This document shows positions 27,705-36,257 of a stretch of DNA of 64,000 bases, in pieces. Source of the stretch: Aliigemmobacter aestuarii (GTDB taxonomy: Bacteria; Pseudomonadota; Alphaproteobacteria; Rhodobacterales; Rhodobacteraceae); assembly GCF_004799285.1 (NCBI RefSeq), contig NZ_SSND01000004.1, positions 310,001-374,000 on the forward strand, written 5' to 3'. Within the stretch, counting starts at the first letter, position 1. Each line of letters begins with the position of its first letter. The notes beneath the pieces were generated by a model, which searched no databases, was not told the origin of the DNA, and was given only the letters and a program-made list of their open reading frames with translations. The translations under genes were made by a program, and so were the position numbers.

Positions 27705-29185
27705 CCGCCAACAACACCGCCTATGCCGATCTCATGGCCTTTCAGCGCCAGACCGAGGCGCTGGCCCAGGTCGCGGGCCGTCTGGGCTGGGATCAGGAAA
27801 CCATGATGCCCCGTGGCGCCGCCGAACAGCGCGGCGAGGAGATGGCCGCGATGGAGGGCATCCTTCACGCCCGCCGGACCGATCCGCGGATCGGCGAATG
27901 GCTGGCCCTGGCCAAAGCCGCCGACGAGGTGGCCGCCGCGCAGTTGCGCCATATCCGCCGGGCCTATGACCGGACGCGCCGGATTCCCGCAGATCTGGCG
28001 CAGGAACTGGCGCGGGTCACGTCGCTGGCGCAGGGGATCTGGGCCGAGGCGCGCGCCAATGACCGGGTCGCCGATTTCCTGCCGACCCTGACCGAGGTGA
28101 TCCGGCTCAAGCGGCACGAGGCCGTGGCCCTGGCCGAAGATGGCGATCCCTATGACGCGCTCTTGGACGATTACGAACCAGGTGCCACGCAGGACAGCAT
28201 CGCCGAGATGTTCGACCGGATGCGCCCGCGCCTGGTGAAGCTGCGCGAGGCGATCCTGGCCTCGTCCGTGCAACCTGCGAAGCTTTCCGGCCATTTCGGC
28301 ACCGAAGGGCAGCTGCGGCTGGCGCGTCGGCTGGCCACGGCCTTCGGATACGACTGGAACCGGGGGCGGCTTGACCTTGCCGTTCATCCGTTCAGTTCCG
28401 GATCGGGCAACGATGCGCGGATCACCACGCGGGTGATGGAAACCGACCCGTTCAACTGCTTCTACTCGACCATCCACGAGGTGGGTCATGCCTGCTATGA
28501 ACTGGGGATCGACGGCGATTACCTGCTGACGCCCCTTGGCAACGGCGTGTCGATGGGCGTCCACGAAAGCCAGAGCCGGATCTATGAAAACCAGATCGGC
28601 CGGTCGCGCGCGTTCACCGGCTGGATGCATGGCGAGATGGTTGACCGCTTCGGCGATTTCGGCGTGACCGATGCGGATGCCTTCTATGCGACCGTGAACC
28701 GGGTCCAGCCGGGATACATCCGCACCGAGGCCGACGAGGTGCATTACAACCTGCATGTGATGATGCGCTTCGATCTGGAGCGCGCGTTGATCCGGGGCGA
28801 TCTGGCGGTGCGTGATCTGGAGGCGGCTTGGAACGATCGCTTCCGCGCCGATTTCGGCGTCGCGGTGGACCGGCCCGCGCATGGCATGCTGCAGGATGTG
28901 CACTGGTCCTGCGGGCTGTTCGGCTATTTCCCGACCTACAGCCTTGGCAATGTCTATGCCGGATGCCTGCACAAGGCGTTGCGCGCGGATGTGCCCGACC
29001 TGGACGACCATCTGGGGCGGGGGGAAACGCAGGTGGCCACCGAATGGCTGCGTGACCGGGTGCAGCGCCACGGCGGCCTTTACGAACCGCGCGAGGTGAT
29101 CCGCCGGGCCTGCGGCTTTGTGCCGGACGAGGGCCCGCTTCTGGACTATCTGGAAGGCAAGTTCACCGAGATTTACCGGCTGTGA
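27701..29185 (+). CDS. M32-family metallocarboxypeptidase
   Basis: Zinc carboxypeptidase of 494 residues, thermostable carboxypeptidase Taq/YpwA family, cytoplasmic. The metal site HEVGH is at residues 259-263, followed by GVHESQSRIYENQIGRS with the third ligand glutamate, and YNLHVMMRFDLERALI. Domain length matches the family. It starts within the ctaA stop (ATGA) and itself overlaps the MFS gene by four bases, so the three genes form a coupled operon, though their functions do not obviously connect. Confidence 0.94.
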   Translation: MTANNTAYADLMAFQRQTEALAQVAGRLGWDQETMMPRGAAEQRGEEMAAMEGILHARRTDPRIGEWLALAKAADEVAAAQLRHIRRAYDRTRRIPADLAQELARVTSLAQGIWAEARANDRVADFLPTLTEVIRLKRHEAVALAEDGDPYDALLDDYEPGATQDSIAEMFDRMRPRLVKLREAILASSVQPAKLSGHFGTEGQLRLARRLATAFGYDWNRGRLDLAVHPFSSGSGNDARITTRVMETDPFNCFYSTIHEVGHACYELGIDGDYLLTPLGNGVSMGVHESQSRIYENQIGRSRAFTGWMHGEMVDRFGDFGVTDADAFYATVNRVQPGYIRTEADEVHYNLHVMMRFDLERALIRGDLAVRDLEAAWNDRFRADFGVAVDRPAHGMLQDVHWSCGLFGYFPTYSLGNVYAGCLHKALRADVPDLDDHLGRGETQVATEWLRDRVQRHGGLYEPREVIRRACGFVPDEGPLLDYLEGKFTEIYRL

Positions 29186-30381
29186 CAGTCGATCCGCCCG
29201 GCGATGGCCTGTCCGTCTGGCTTCTGGCCTTCGGGCAGACCCTGACCTATGCCGGGCTCTACTATGGGTTCGCCGCGCTTCTTCCCGCGCTCGAGGCCGA
29301 TTTCGGCTGGACCAAGGCCGAACTCGCGGCGGGGCCGACGCTGGCCTTCCTGGTGACGGCGGTGCTGACGCCCTTCACCGGCGGGTTGGTCGACCGGGGC
29401 CGCGCGGGCGAAATGCTGACCCTTCTGCCGCTTCTGGGCGGGGCCGCGATGGCGGGAATGGCGCTGGCGCAGACCCAGGCGCAGTGGCTGGCGCTTTGGG
29501 CGCTGGTGGGGGTGGCGCAGGCCGGGGCGATGTATGAAACCTGCTTTGCCTTCCTGACCCGCCGTCTGGGGCAGGGGGCAAGGGCGGCGATCACCCGTGT
29601 GACGCTGGTGGCCGGGTTTGCCGGCACCCTGGCTTTTCCCTTCGGGGCGGCGCTGGCTGCGGTCGTGGGCGGCCGGGGCGGCCTTGTGGGCTTTGCGGTG
29701 CTGGTCGCCCTGGGGGTGGCGCCGGTCAACCTCTGGGCCGTGGTGCGGCTGAGGCGGCGATCGCCGGCGGCGCGACGGAGGGCCGATCCCGAACCCGGCG
29801 CGATGGCGGCGGCGCTTCGGCGACCTGCCTTCTGGGGGCTGGCGGCCGTCTGGGGGCTGATCTGGCTCAACCATACGATCCTGATCACCTATGCGCTGGA
29901 ACTCTTCACCAGTCGCGGGGCCGCGTCGGGCGTGGCCGTGGTGGCCGCGTCCTGCATCGGACCGGCGCAGGTGTCGGGCCGCCTTCTGCTGATGCTGAAC
30001 GAGGCGCGGGTCGGAAACGCGCGGGCCACGATGTTCGCCTTGGTGTCGATCCTTGTGGCCTCGGTCTGTCTGGCGGCGGCGGGGGTGGCCCTGCCGCTGA
30101 TCTTTGCCTTCGCGCTGTGTCAGGGGATGGGGGCGGGGCTTCTGTCGATCCTCAAGCCGGTCCTGACCGCCGACCTGCTGGGGCGGCGCGGGTTCGGCGC
30201 GGTGTCGGGTGCGCTGGCGGTGGCCCCGATCCTGTCCTCGGCGGCGGGGCCGTCGGTGGGTGCGGCCCTTCTGGCAGCGGGCGGAACGGCCGCTGTCCTT
30301 TCGGCCTCGTTCGCCATGGCGGTGGCCGGAACGGCGATTGCCGCGGTCCTGCTGGCGCGGGGTCAGCGCGATCTGGCCTGA
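29182..30381 (+). CDS. MFS transporter
   Basis: Major facilitator carrier of 399 residues with about twelve hydrophobic segments. The first loop reads GFAALLPALEADFGWTKAEL and continues GGLVDRGRAGEML, the usual MFS loop 2-3 pattern. The start is a GTG (29182) overlapping the carboxypeptidase stop. The class of substrate cannot be deduced. The 3' end overlaps the convergent ribbon-helix-helix gene by 19 bases. Confidence 0.9.
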   Translation: MTVDPPGDGLSVWLLAFGQTLTYAGLYYGFAALLPALEADFGWTKAELAAGPTLAFLVTAVLTPFTGGLVDRGRAGEMLTLLPLLGGAAMAGMALAQTQAQWLALWALVGVAQAGAMYETCFAFLTRRLGQGARAAITRVTLVAGFAGTLAFPFGAALAAVVGGRGGLVGFAVLVALGVAPVNLWAVVRLRRRSPAARRRADPEPGAMAAALRRPAFWGLAAVWGLIWLNHTILITYALELFTSRGAASGVAVVAASCIGPAQVSGRLLLMLNEARVGNARATMFALVSILVASVCLAAAGVALPLIFAFALCQGMGAGLLSILKPVLTADLLGRRGFGAVSGALAVAPILSSAAGPSVGAALLAAGGTAAVLSASFAMAVAGTAIAAVLLARGQRDLA

Positions 30382-30587
30382 AACTGTTTCAGGACGAAGA
30401 CCCGGATCGCCGAGGCCAGCCCCTCGCCCCCGCTGCGCGATCCGTCGATTTCTGCCGCCAGCGCGTTCAGCGTCTGCCCGCGTTCGGCGGCGATGTCGCG
30501 AAAGGCCTGCCAGAACTCCGGCTCCAGCGAGACGCTGGTGCGATGGCCGTGAAGCGTCAGGGAATGTTTGGCAGGTGGGCGGGGCAT
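30363..30587 (-). CDS. Ribbon-helix-helix domain protein
   Basis: Small basic protein of 74 residues. HRTSVSLEPEFWQAFRDIA followed by ERGQTLNALAAEID is the pattern of stand-alone RHH_4-type proteins, with a beta strand (TSVSL) expected to insert in the DNA major groove. Targets are unknown. It lies downstream of fumC and two small genes, an association seen in Rhodobacteraceae. A block of palindromes separates it from the preceding gene, so it may be transcribed separately. Confidence 0.85.
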   Translation of the reverse strand: MPRPPAKHSLTLHGHRTSVSLEPEFWQAFRDIAAERGQTLNALAAEIDGSRSGGEGLASAIRVFVLKQFQARSR

Positions 30588-30623
30588 GGCGCCAGGCTAG
30601 CGCGCATTTCAGGGTGGAGCCAG

Positions 30624-30693
30624 CCGGAGTTTTCGAAAACTCCGGCGCGAGGAGCCTTTAAAGGCTCCGCCCCGATTTCTTCGAAGAAATCGG
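30624..30693. repeat. Three consecutive perfect palindromes (REP-like/terminator block)
   Basis: Three perfect palindromes lie side by side: 22 bp at 30624-30645 (centre TTTTCGAAAA), 18 bp at 30651-30668 (GGAGCCTTTAAAGGCTCC) and 22 bp at 30672-30693 (centre TTCTTCGAAGAA). The last one ends one base before the stop codon of the minus-strand gene at 30695. They may act as terminator or as a dispersed extragenic palindromic element. Confidence 0.9.
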
Positions 30694-30694
30694 A

Positions 30695-30925
30695 TCAACA
30701 CACACGGCGGATCGGTTCCCGGTTGTAAAAGATCACGAACTGCCCCGCGTTTTCGACCACCGGAAAGCCGCGTCTGCGCATTTCGGACAAAAATGCCTCG
30801 CGCCCCACGAAGCGTTCCACATCGCGCACCTGGCGCCGGATCACGCCACCCTCGCGCGCGGCCTGCGACGAAAACAGATGCCCGATCCATCGGTCGGGGC
30901 TCAGGTATTCGGGAAAGCTGTGCAT
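30695..30925 (-). CDS. Conserved hypothetical protein (76 aa)
   Basis: Small protein with no recognised domain. It begins MHSFPEYLSPDRWIGHLFSS and contains GGVIRRQVRDVERFVGREAF and FPVVENAGQFVIFYNREPIR. Small Rhodobacteraceae proteins of this kind near fumC are sometimes labelled as anthranilate isomerase, which the sequence does not support. The start at 30925 has GGAGGG five bases upstream. Its stop abuts a row of palindromes. Confidence 0.8.
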   Translation of the reverse strand: MHSFPEYLSPDRWIGHLFSSQAAREGGVIRRQVRDVERFVGREAFLSEMRRRGFPVVENAGQFVIFYNREPIRRVC

Positions 30926-30973
30926 CGGGACCCTCCTTGGCGGCAGGTTGCCCCAAGGATGGTAAAGGCGCGG

Positions 30974-31153
30974 TTAATCCGTCTCGCGCCTGTGGCTGTC
31001 AAGCGCACGGGCCGATTTCTCGGCCCGCGCCTGTTCGAGGTCGCGTTCGGCCTTGGTGCGGCCGAACTTCGCGGCGTTCTCGTCACCCTTCGCGCGAGCG
31101 GCCTTGCGGGCCGCTTCCTTGCGTTTCTGGCGAAGGTTGACGATCTCGGCCAT
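30974..31153 (-). CDS. DUF4169 family protein
   Basis: Highly charged 59-residue protein starting MAEIVNLRQKRKEAARKAAR and containing FGRTKAERDLEQARAEKSAR and LDSHRRE. This is the DUF4169 pattern, a helical Lys/Arg/Glu-rich family of unknown function. It lies 15 bases downstream of the fumC stop and 48 bases before the 76-residue gene, so it belongs to the fumC operon. Confidence 0.88.
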   Translation of the reverse strand: MAEIVNLRQKRKEAARKAARAKGDENAAKFGRTKAERDLEQARAEKSARALDSHRRETD

Positions 31154-31168
31154 CGCGGTCTTTTCGCC

Positions 31169-32563
31169 TCAGCCTTTCGGGCCGATCATGTCTTCGGGCC
31201 GCACGATGCGGTCGAAGGTCTCGGCATCGACAAAGCCAAGCGCGATCGCCTCTTCCTTCAGGGTGGTGCCATTCTTGTGCGCGGTCTTGGCGACCTTGGT
31301 CGCATTGTCATAGCCGATCGTGGGCGCCAGCGCGGTCACCAGCATCAGCGATTCCTTCATCAGCTTGTCGATCCGCGCCGTGTTGGCCTGTGTGCCCACC
31401 ACCATGTTATCGGTGAACGACCCCGCCGCATCGCCCAGAAGCTGCATGGATTGCAGCACGTTGTAGGACATCATCGGGTTGTAGACGTTCAGTTCGAAAT
31501 GGCCCTGGCTGCCGGCAAAGCCGACCGCCGCGTCGTTGCCCATGACATGGGCGCAGACCATGGTCAGCGCCTCGGCCTGCGTGGGGTTCACCTTGCCCGG
31601 CATGATCGAGCTGCCCGGTTCGTTTTCCGGCAGGATCAACTCGCCCAGGCCCGACCGCGGACCAGAGCCCAGCAGGCGCAGGTCATTGGCGATCTTGAAC
31701 AGGCTTGCCGCAACCGTTTTCAGCGCGCCCGAGAACATGACCATCGCGTCATGGGCGGCCAGCGCCTCGAACTTGTTGGGCGCGGTGACGAAGGGCAGGC
31801 CGGTGATATTGGCGATTTCAGCGGCCACGCGGGTATCCCAGCCGACGCGGGTATTGAGCCCGGTGCCCACGGCGGTGCCGCCCTGCGCCAGTTCGTAGAT
31901 ATGCGGCAGGCACATCTTCACGCGCTCGATCCCGCGTTCCACCTGCTTGGCATAGCCCGAGAATTCCTGTCCCAGCGTCAGGGGGGTGGCGTCCTGCGTG
32001 TGGGTGCGACCGATCTTGATGATGTCCTTGAATTCCTCGGACTTCGCCACCAGCGCGCCATGCAGCTTTTCCAGCCCCGGCAACAGCACGTCGCGCGCCA
32101 TCATGCCGATGGCCACATGCATGGCGGTGGGGAAGGTGTCGTTCGAAGACTGGCCCATGTTCACATGGTCATTCGGATGGACGGGCTTTTTCGAGCCCAT
32201 CACGCCGCCCAGCATCTCGATCGCGCGGTTCGAGATCACCTCGTTTGCGTTCATGTTCGACTGCGTGCCCGACCCGGTCTGCCAGACGACCAGGGGGAAG
32301 TTGTCGTCGAACCGGCCGTCGATCACTTCCTGTGCGGCGGCGGCGATGGCGTCGGCCAGTTCGGGCGCCATGTCGCCCTGCGCCTTGTTGACCAGCGCGC
32401 AAGCCTTCTTGATCACGCCAAGGGCGCGGATGATCGCCACGGGCTGACGTTCCCAGCCGATCGGGAAGTTGATGATCGAGCGCTGCGTCTGCGCGCCCCA
32501 GTACTTGTCGGCGGGAACTTCCAGCGGGCCAAAGCTGTCGGTTTCGGTGCGGGTCGCGGTCAT
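31169..32563 (-). CDS. fumC: Class II fumarate hydratase
   Basis: Iron-independent fumarase of the citric acid cycle (fumarate to malate), homotetramer, 464 residues. The superfamily signature [17 protein letters not shown] is present, along with [21 protein letters not shown] and [16 protein letters not shown] with the catalytic histidine region. The start at 32563 follows GGAGG by six bases. It leads a minus-strand operon with DUF4169 and a small hypothetical gene; sspB is 103 bases upstream on the same strand. Confidence 0.97.
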   Translation of the reverse strand: MTATRTETDSFGPLEVPADKYWGAQTQRSIINFPIGWERQPVAIIRALGVIKKACALVNKAQGDMAPELADAIAAAAQEVIDGRFDDNFPLVVWQTGSGTQSNMNANEVISNRAIEMLGGVMGSKKPVHPNDHVNMGQSSNDTFPTAMHVAIGMMARDVLLPGLEKLHGALVAKSEEFKDIIKIGRTHTQDATPLTLGQEFSGYAKQVERGIERVKMCLPHIYELAQGGTAVGTGLNTRVGWDTRVAAEIANITGLPFVTAPNKFEALAAHDAMVMFSGALKTVAASLFKIANDLRLLGSGPRSGLGELILPENEPGSSIMPGKVNPTQAEALTMVCAHVMGNDAAVGFAGSQGHFELNVYNPMMSYNVLQSMQLLGDAAGSFTDNMVVGTQANTARIDKLMKESLMLVTALAPTIGYDNATKVAKTAHKNGTTLKEEAIALGFVDAETFDRIVRPEDMIGPKG

Positions 32564-32666
32564 AGCGGGCCTCCATGATGCATCACGCGCCGTCTTTAGG
32601 GCGGCGGGCGTGCGAAATCAATTGGCATACCGTGGTATACGATGCCGCGGGGGCGGATTTTTCCGA

Positions 32667-33140
32667 CTATTTGCGGAACTTGTCGAGGCTGACGACCTCG
32701 GCCTGGTGCGGACGGTCGTCGGGCGCGTCGCCGTCGCCATCGGGATCGTCATCATCGCCGTCGTCGTCGTCCATGTCCTCGTCGTCATCATGCGTTTCGA
32801 AGCGCAGGCCGAATTCGACCGAAGGATCGACAAAGGTGCGCACCGAATCGAAGGGGATCACCAGAGGTTCGGGCGAGTTGCCGAAATTCAGCGTGACGGA
32901 AAAGCCGTCTTCCGTCACCGTCAGGTTTTCGAACCAGTGCTGGATGACGACCGTCATTTCCTGCGGATAGCGGGCCCGCAGCCAATCGGCAATGGCGACA
33001 TCGGGATGAGTCGTGTCGAAGGTGATGAAGAAGTGATGCGCGCCGGGCAGGCCGTTATCGGCCACATCCTGAAGAACGGACCGGATCAGACCACGCATGG
33101 CGTGATGCATCAGCGTGCCATAATCGATCGAACGCGCCAT
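32667..33140 (-). CDS. sspB: ClpXP adaptor SspB (alphaproteobacterial type)
   Basis: Adaptor of 157 residues that delivers ssrA-tagged proteins to ClpXP. The core (IDYGTLMHHAMRGLIRSVL, HHFFITFDTTHPDVAIADWL, VTEDGFSVTLNFG) matches the alpha-type SspB fold. A very acidic linker (DDDEDMDDDDGDDDD) precedes the C-terminal ClpX-docking tail VVSLDKFRK. I use the ATG at 33140 (MARSIDYG) after GGGGGG; an in-frame start at 33170 is possible. The tag donor, tmRNA, is encoded 3 kb away. Confidence 0.92.
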   Translation of the reverse strand: MARSIDYGTLMHHAMRGLIRSVLQDVADNGLPGAHHFFITFDTTHPDVAIADWLRARYPQEMTVVIQHWFENLTVTEDGFSVTLNFGNSPEPLVIPFDSVRTFVDPSVEFGLRFETHDDDEDMDDDDGDDDDPDGDGDAPDDRPHQAEVVSLDKFRK

Positions 33141-33235
33141 CGGCCCCCCATGCTTCTTTGTCGCAAGCATAGGGGATTCGGACCGGAAAGGAAGAGGCGG
33201 GATTGCCTAATCTGAAGGCGGAACCTGCCCCGCGG

Positions 33236-34516
33236 CTAGAGCCCCACGGCCGCCAGTCCGACCGAAACCGCCGCCGCCGCGACAAGCGTTGCCACCAGTC
33301 CGAGATGCAGACGCAAGAGCATGATCCCGGCCAGCACTGTCAGCAGGGCCGGAACCGGCAGCAGGCTGGCCAGGTCCGGCACCGGCACCGTGACCGGGCC
33401 GAACTCCCGGTCCGACAGGCGGGAAAACAGCACGTGCAGAGCGAACCAGACCGAAAGATTGCCGATCACCCCGACAACGGCGGCGGTGATCGCCTCCAGG
33501 GCGCCGCTCAGGCGGGGCGCGCGGGTCAGGGCCTGAACATAGGGTGCCCCGGCAAAGACCCACAGGAAACAGGGCACGAAGGTCATCCACAGTGTCACGA
33601 CCGCCGCGGCCAGCCCCATCGCCACGCCGCCTGCGCCAAACCCCGCCAGATAGCCCACGAATTCCGTGACCAGGATCAACGGTCCGGGCGTGGTTTCGGC
33701 CAGACCCAACGCATCCATCATCTGCGCCGTGGTCAGCCAGCCCTTGTCCTCGACCACCGCCTGGGTCATCCAGGCCAGAACGGCATAGGCCCCGCCAAAG
33801 GTGACGACGGCCAGCTGCGAAAAGAAAAGCCCGATCTCGGCCAGAAGCCCGCCCTCAAGCCAGATCAGTCCGGCCAGCGGGATCAGCCAGAGGCCGCCCC
33901 ACAACGCAACGGTCCGCGCCGTCTGTGCCGCACCTGCCGGCACAAAGCCGGCGGTCTCATCCGGCCCGTGGGGCGGTCGGCGGCTTGCCGCAAGGGCGCC
34001 GGCGAGGCCGGCCAGCGCAATCACGACGGGAAAGGGCGTGTCAAAGGCGAAAAGCGCCAGAAATGCCAGTACCGCGATTGCCATCGCCAGCCGCCCCTTC
34101 AGGGCACGTCGTGCCACTCGCAGAAGCGCCTCGATGACGATGATGACAACGGCGGTCTGGACGCCCCGGAATACGGCCTGCACCCCCGGCACGTCGCCCC
34201 ATGCGGCATAGATCATCGCCAGCGCCAGGACCACCGCGGCACCGGGCAGGACGAACAGCGCCCCCGCCAGCAGGCCGCCCGGCGTGCCGCGCGCCTTCCA
34301 CCCGGCATAGGTGGCCAGTTGCATCGCCTCGGGTCCCGGCAGCAACATGCAGAAGGACAGGGCGCGCAGGTATTCGGCCTCGGTCAGCCAGCGTTTTTCG
34401 TCGACCAGCACCCGGTGCATCAGCGCGATCTGCGCCGCCGGTCCGCCAAAGGACAGCAGGCCGATCTTGCCGAAGACCCGCAGAAGTTCGGGATAGAGTG
34501 GGGGCGCCTGCATCAT
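33236..34516 (-). CDS. chrA: Chromate transporter ChrA (two-domain, long-chain)
   Basis: Inner-membrane chromate efflux protein of the CHR family, 426 residues, with two homologous halves. Each half has the family motif: FGKIGLLSFGGPAAQIALM near residue 15 and FFSQLAVVTFGGAYAVLAWM in the second half, plus LPGPEAMQLATYAGW and TTPGPLILVTEFVGY. Two ATGs (34516, 34513) are possible. It begins four bases after the stop of a ChrB-like gene, so the two are one operon for chromate tolerance. Confidence 0.94.
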   Translation of the reverse strand: MMQAPPLYPELLRVFGKIGLLSFGGPAAQIALMHRVLVDEKRWLTEAEYLRALSFCMLLPGPEAMQLATYAGWKARGTPGGLLAGALFVLPGAAVVLALAMIYAAWGDVPGVQAVFRGVQTAVVIIVIEALLRVARRALKGRLAMAIAVLAFLALFAFDTPFPVVIALAGLAGALAASRRPPHGPDETAGFVPAGAAQTARTVALWGGLWLIPLAGLIWLEGGLLAEIGLFFSQLAVVTFGGAYAVLAWMTQAVVEDKGWLTTAQMMDALGLAETTPGPLILVTEFVGYLAGFGAGGVAMGLAAAVVTLWMTFVPCFLWVFAGAPYVQALTRAPRLSGALEAITAAVVGVIGNLSVWFALHVLFSRLSDREFGPVTVPVPDLASLLPVPALLTVLAGIMLLRLHLGLVATLVAAAAVSVGLAAVGL

Positions 34517-34519
34517 CGT

Positions 34520-34921
34520 TCAGCGTCCTGCGGGCCAGTCGTGGCCCCCGTCAAAGCCATCGCGCGCCCATCGGTACAGCGCATCATAAACCGCCATTCC
34601 CGCCTCAAGCTGGGCCATGTCGTTTCTGAACTGGCGCGACAGCCCCACCGAAACCGCCAGCAGCCCCGCCGCCTGCGGCGCCAGGTCCGGCCGGTTGGTA
34701 TCCGCCGCGCGCACGATCAGAGCCAGCCGGTCCAGCGCGGGATGCGCCAGCCCTGGCAGAAGGGGGGCGATCCCTTCTGGCGCGACGCGTTCCGTCGTCG
34801 GGATCACGGCGGGCATCGCGGCGAAATCGTCGGGCGGACAGATATCCAGGATGCGGGGGGCTTCCGGGGTGCCGATCAGGCGGAACAACTGGGAGGGGGC
34901 GATCTGGTTGAAATTCGGCAT
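34520..34921 (-). CDS. ChrB-like/rhodanese-like chromate resistance protein
   Basis: Protein of 133 residues directly before chrA. The first part (QLFRLIGTPEAPRILDICPP) resembles a rhodanese-like domain but shows no clear catalytic cysteine loop. The C-terminal part (DMAQLEAGMAVYDALYRWAR) matches the end of ChrB-type chromate resistance proteins. It is much shorter than full ChrB, so it may be a reduced sensor or accessory protein. The assignment rests largely on adjacency to chrA. Confidence 0.7.
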   Translation of the reverse strand: MPNFNQIAPSQLFRLIGTPEAPRILDICPPDDFAAMPAVIPTTERVAPEGIAPLLPGLAHPALDRLALIVRAADTNRPDLAPQAAGLLAVSVGLSRQFRNDMAQLEAGMAVYDALYRWARDGFDGGHDWPAGR

Positions 34922-35059
34922 GGGGCATCCTGCGATAAGCCTACGGGACGCGAGTCTTGGGCCGATGCCTCACGGGGCGTTCGCAAACCCCACGTGGAAC
35001 AGGTAGCGACCCGCCGCGACCGGGTCAAGCCACTGCCGGGCGGCGGCAATGGTCTTTGA

Positions 35060-35719
35060 CTAGCCCACCGGTTTTGACAGTTCGCGGATCAGCTTTTCGC
35101 GGATCGCGCGGGGGTAATCCTCCAGCCCGCGCGCGACGATGACAAAGCCCTTGGGCGAGATGACCCATTTCCGGTAGAAGGCGGCGATCGGGGTGGTCAC
35201 GCCCATGTCCTCGATCGCGATGGCGTTGATCTCGATGCCCTGCCGGATCGCCTGCGCGCGGGTCTGTCCGATGGTGAAACCCGCGTTTTCCGGACCGTCG
35301 CCGGAAATGTCGATCACGTGGCGGCGGCAGTCGGGCACCTGCGCGAACTGCGCCGTGGCAAAACCCACGGCCTCGCCCACGGCGGTATCCGATCCATCGA
35401 AGGCACGCGGCAGGCTGCGCGCGGTGGTGGCAAAGCCTGCCACATCGGCGGGCGTGCGCATCCGCCGCCACGGCACGACGAGCGATTGCAACCCCGTCCC
35501 GGACCATTGCACGACCGACAAGGCGACCTGCCCGCGCTGCAAGATCTCGGCCACTTCGGGATCCTCCAGCGCGGCGGCAAGGCCCTGCACCTGCAGGGCA
35601 TATTCGCCCGCGTCGATAGAGCCTGAGACGTCGATGGCCAGCAAAAGCGCCGTCTCGCAGGCCTTGGCGTCAAGGGCCGGCAACATCAGGCACAAACCAG
35701 TCACGAGCGCGCGCATCAT
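35060..35719 (-). CDS. DUF1194 secreted von Willebrand A-like protein
   Basis: Exported protein of about 219 residues with signal MMRALVTGLCLMLPALDAKA. The mature part starts CETALLLAIDVSGSID, containing the DxSxS metal-ion site of von Willebrand A domains, and continues VIDISGDGPENAG and PKGFVIVARGLEDYPRAIRE. DUF1194 proteins are frequent in alphaproteobacteria and have no established role. The start is one of two adjacent ATGs (35719, 35716); an upstream ATG at 35737 would lengthen the leader. Confidence 0.87.
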   Translation of the reverse strand: MMRALVTGLCLMLPALDAKACETALLLAIDVSGSIDAGEYALQVQGLAAALEDPEVAEILQRGQVALSVVQWSGTGLQSLVVPWRRMRTPADVAGFATTARSLPRAFDGSDTAVGEAVGFATAQFAQVPDCRRHVIDISGDGPENAGFTIGQTRAQAIRQGIEINAIAIEDMGVTTPIAAFYRKWVISPKGFVIVARGLEDYPRAIREKLIRELSKPVG

Positions 35720-35837
35720 GACGCAAGGGTTCCGCAAAGCCGAAGCCAGCGCAAGCGGTTTGACCGGGGGGGAGGGAAGGAAATGCAGGATTCTGTTGCC
35801 AGGCTCCTGCGGGCCCCGCCTTGAGCGGCAAAGCCCA

Positions 35838-36098
35838 AGGACTTGAGGTTTCGGTTACCCGAGCTGCTTACGCAGCCAGAGCGACCGGAGCACGGTTGTC
35901 GTTGGCAACTGTACTTTTCGGACCGATAACGGTGGTACCTCACCGAGCGAAAGCTGGCCTCTTTAGACGTTCGTCGATCCTGTTTCGGCCCCCTCCGCCC
36001 CCAACGAGGGAGTGTTGGTGGAGCCGCCGGGTACCGCCCCCGGGTCCGATCCGCTTATTACAGGTGCGTTTATCGCCATAGTCCGGGCGAACCCGAAC
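35838..36098 (-). ncRNA. ssrA: Transfer-messenger RNA, circularly permuted two-piece form
   Basis: Trans-translation RNA that rescues stalled ribosomes. On the minus strand the acceptor piece comes first and ends CCGGCGGCTCCACCA at 36016. After a removed segment of about 23 bases, the coding piece starts GGGGCCGAAACAGG at 35992. Its GGGGCCG pairs with CGGCTCC to form the acceptor stem. The tag frame at 35906-35868 reads ANDNRAPVALAA-stop, the alphaproteobacterial proteolysis tag. The outer ends are estimated: the 5' end from the promoter, the 3' end by eye. This permuted arrangement is known in alphaproteobacteria. Confidence 0.94.
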
Positions 36099-36104
36099 GA
36101 CCCG

Positions 36105-36133
36105 AATATAGGAAGTGTCGGGGATGGGGGCAA
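36105..36133 (-). promoter_or_regulatory. Predicted sigma70 promoter for ssrA
   Basis: On the minus strand TTGCCC (36133-36128) and TATATT (36110-36105) are separated by exactly 17 bases. Transcription would start about seven bases downstream, just before the acceptor piece. Confidence 0.75.
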
Positions 36134-36257
36134 GGGACGGTCGTATCCGGTCTGACCTTGCCTGTGGAAAAGTTCCGCGCTGCGGGATGGAGGATTTCCC
36201 GCTATGGTGCGGTGCCATCGGCTTTTCCACGACGCATGGCAGGAAAGGGGATTTCCC

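Noticed and set aside
27653-29071. Minus-strand open frame of 472 codons
   Set aside because: It is antisense to the M32 carboxypeptidase, whose HEVGH motif proves the plus strand.
30878-32578. Plus-strand open frame of 566 codons
   Set aside because: Antisense to fumC and DUF4169, both with recognisable motifs.
33203-35059. Plus-strand open frame of 618 codons
   Set aside because: Antisense to chrA and its partner; composition is a Gln/Arg-rich mirror of membrane helices.
35821-36081. Plus-strand frame of 86 codons over the tmRNA
   Set aside because: The stretch is explained fully by the tmRNA on the opposite strand.
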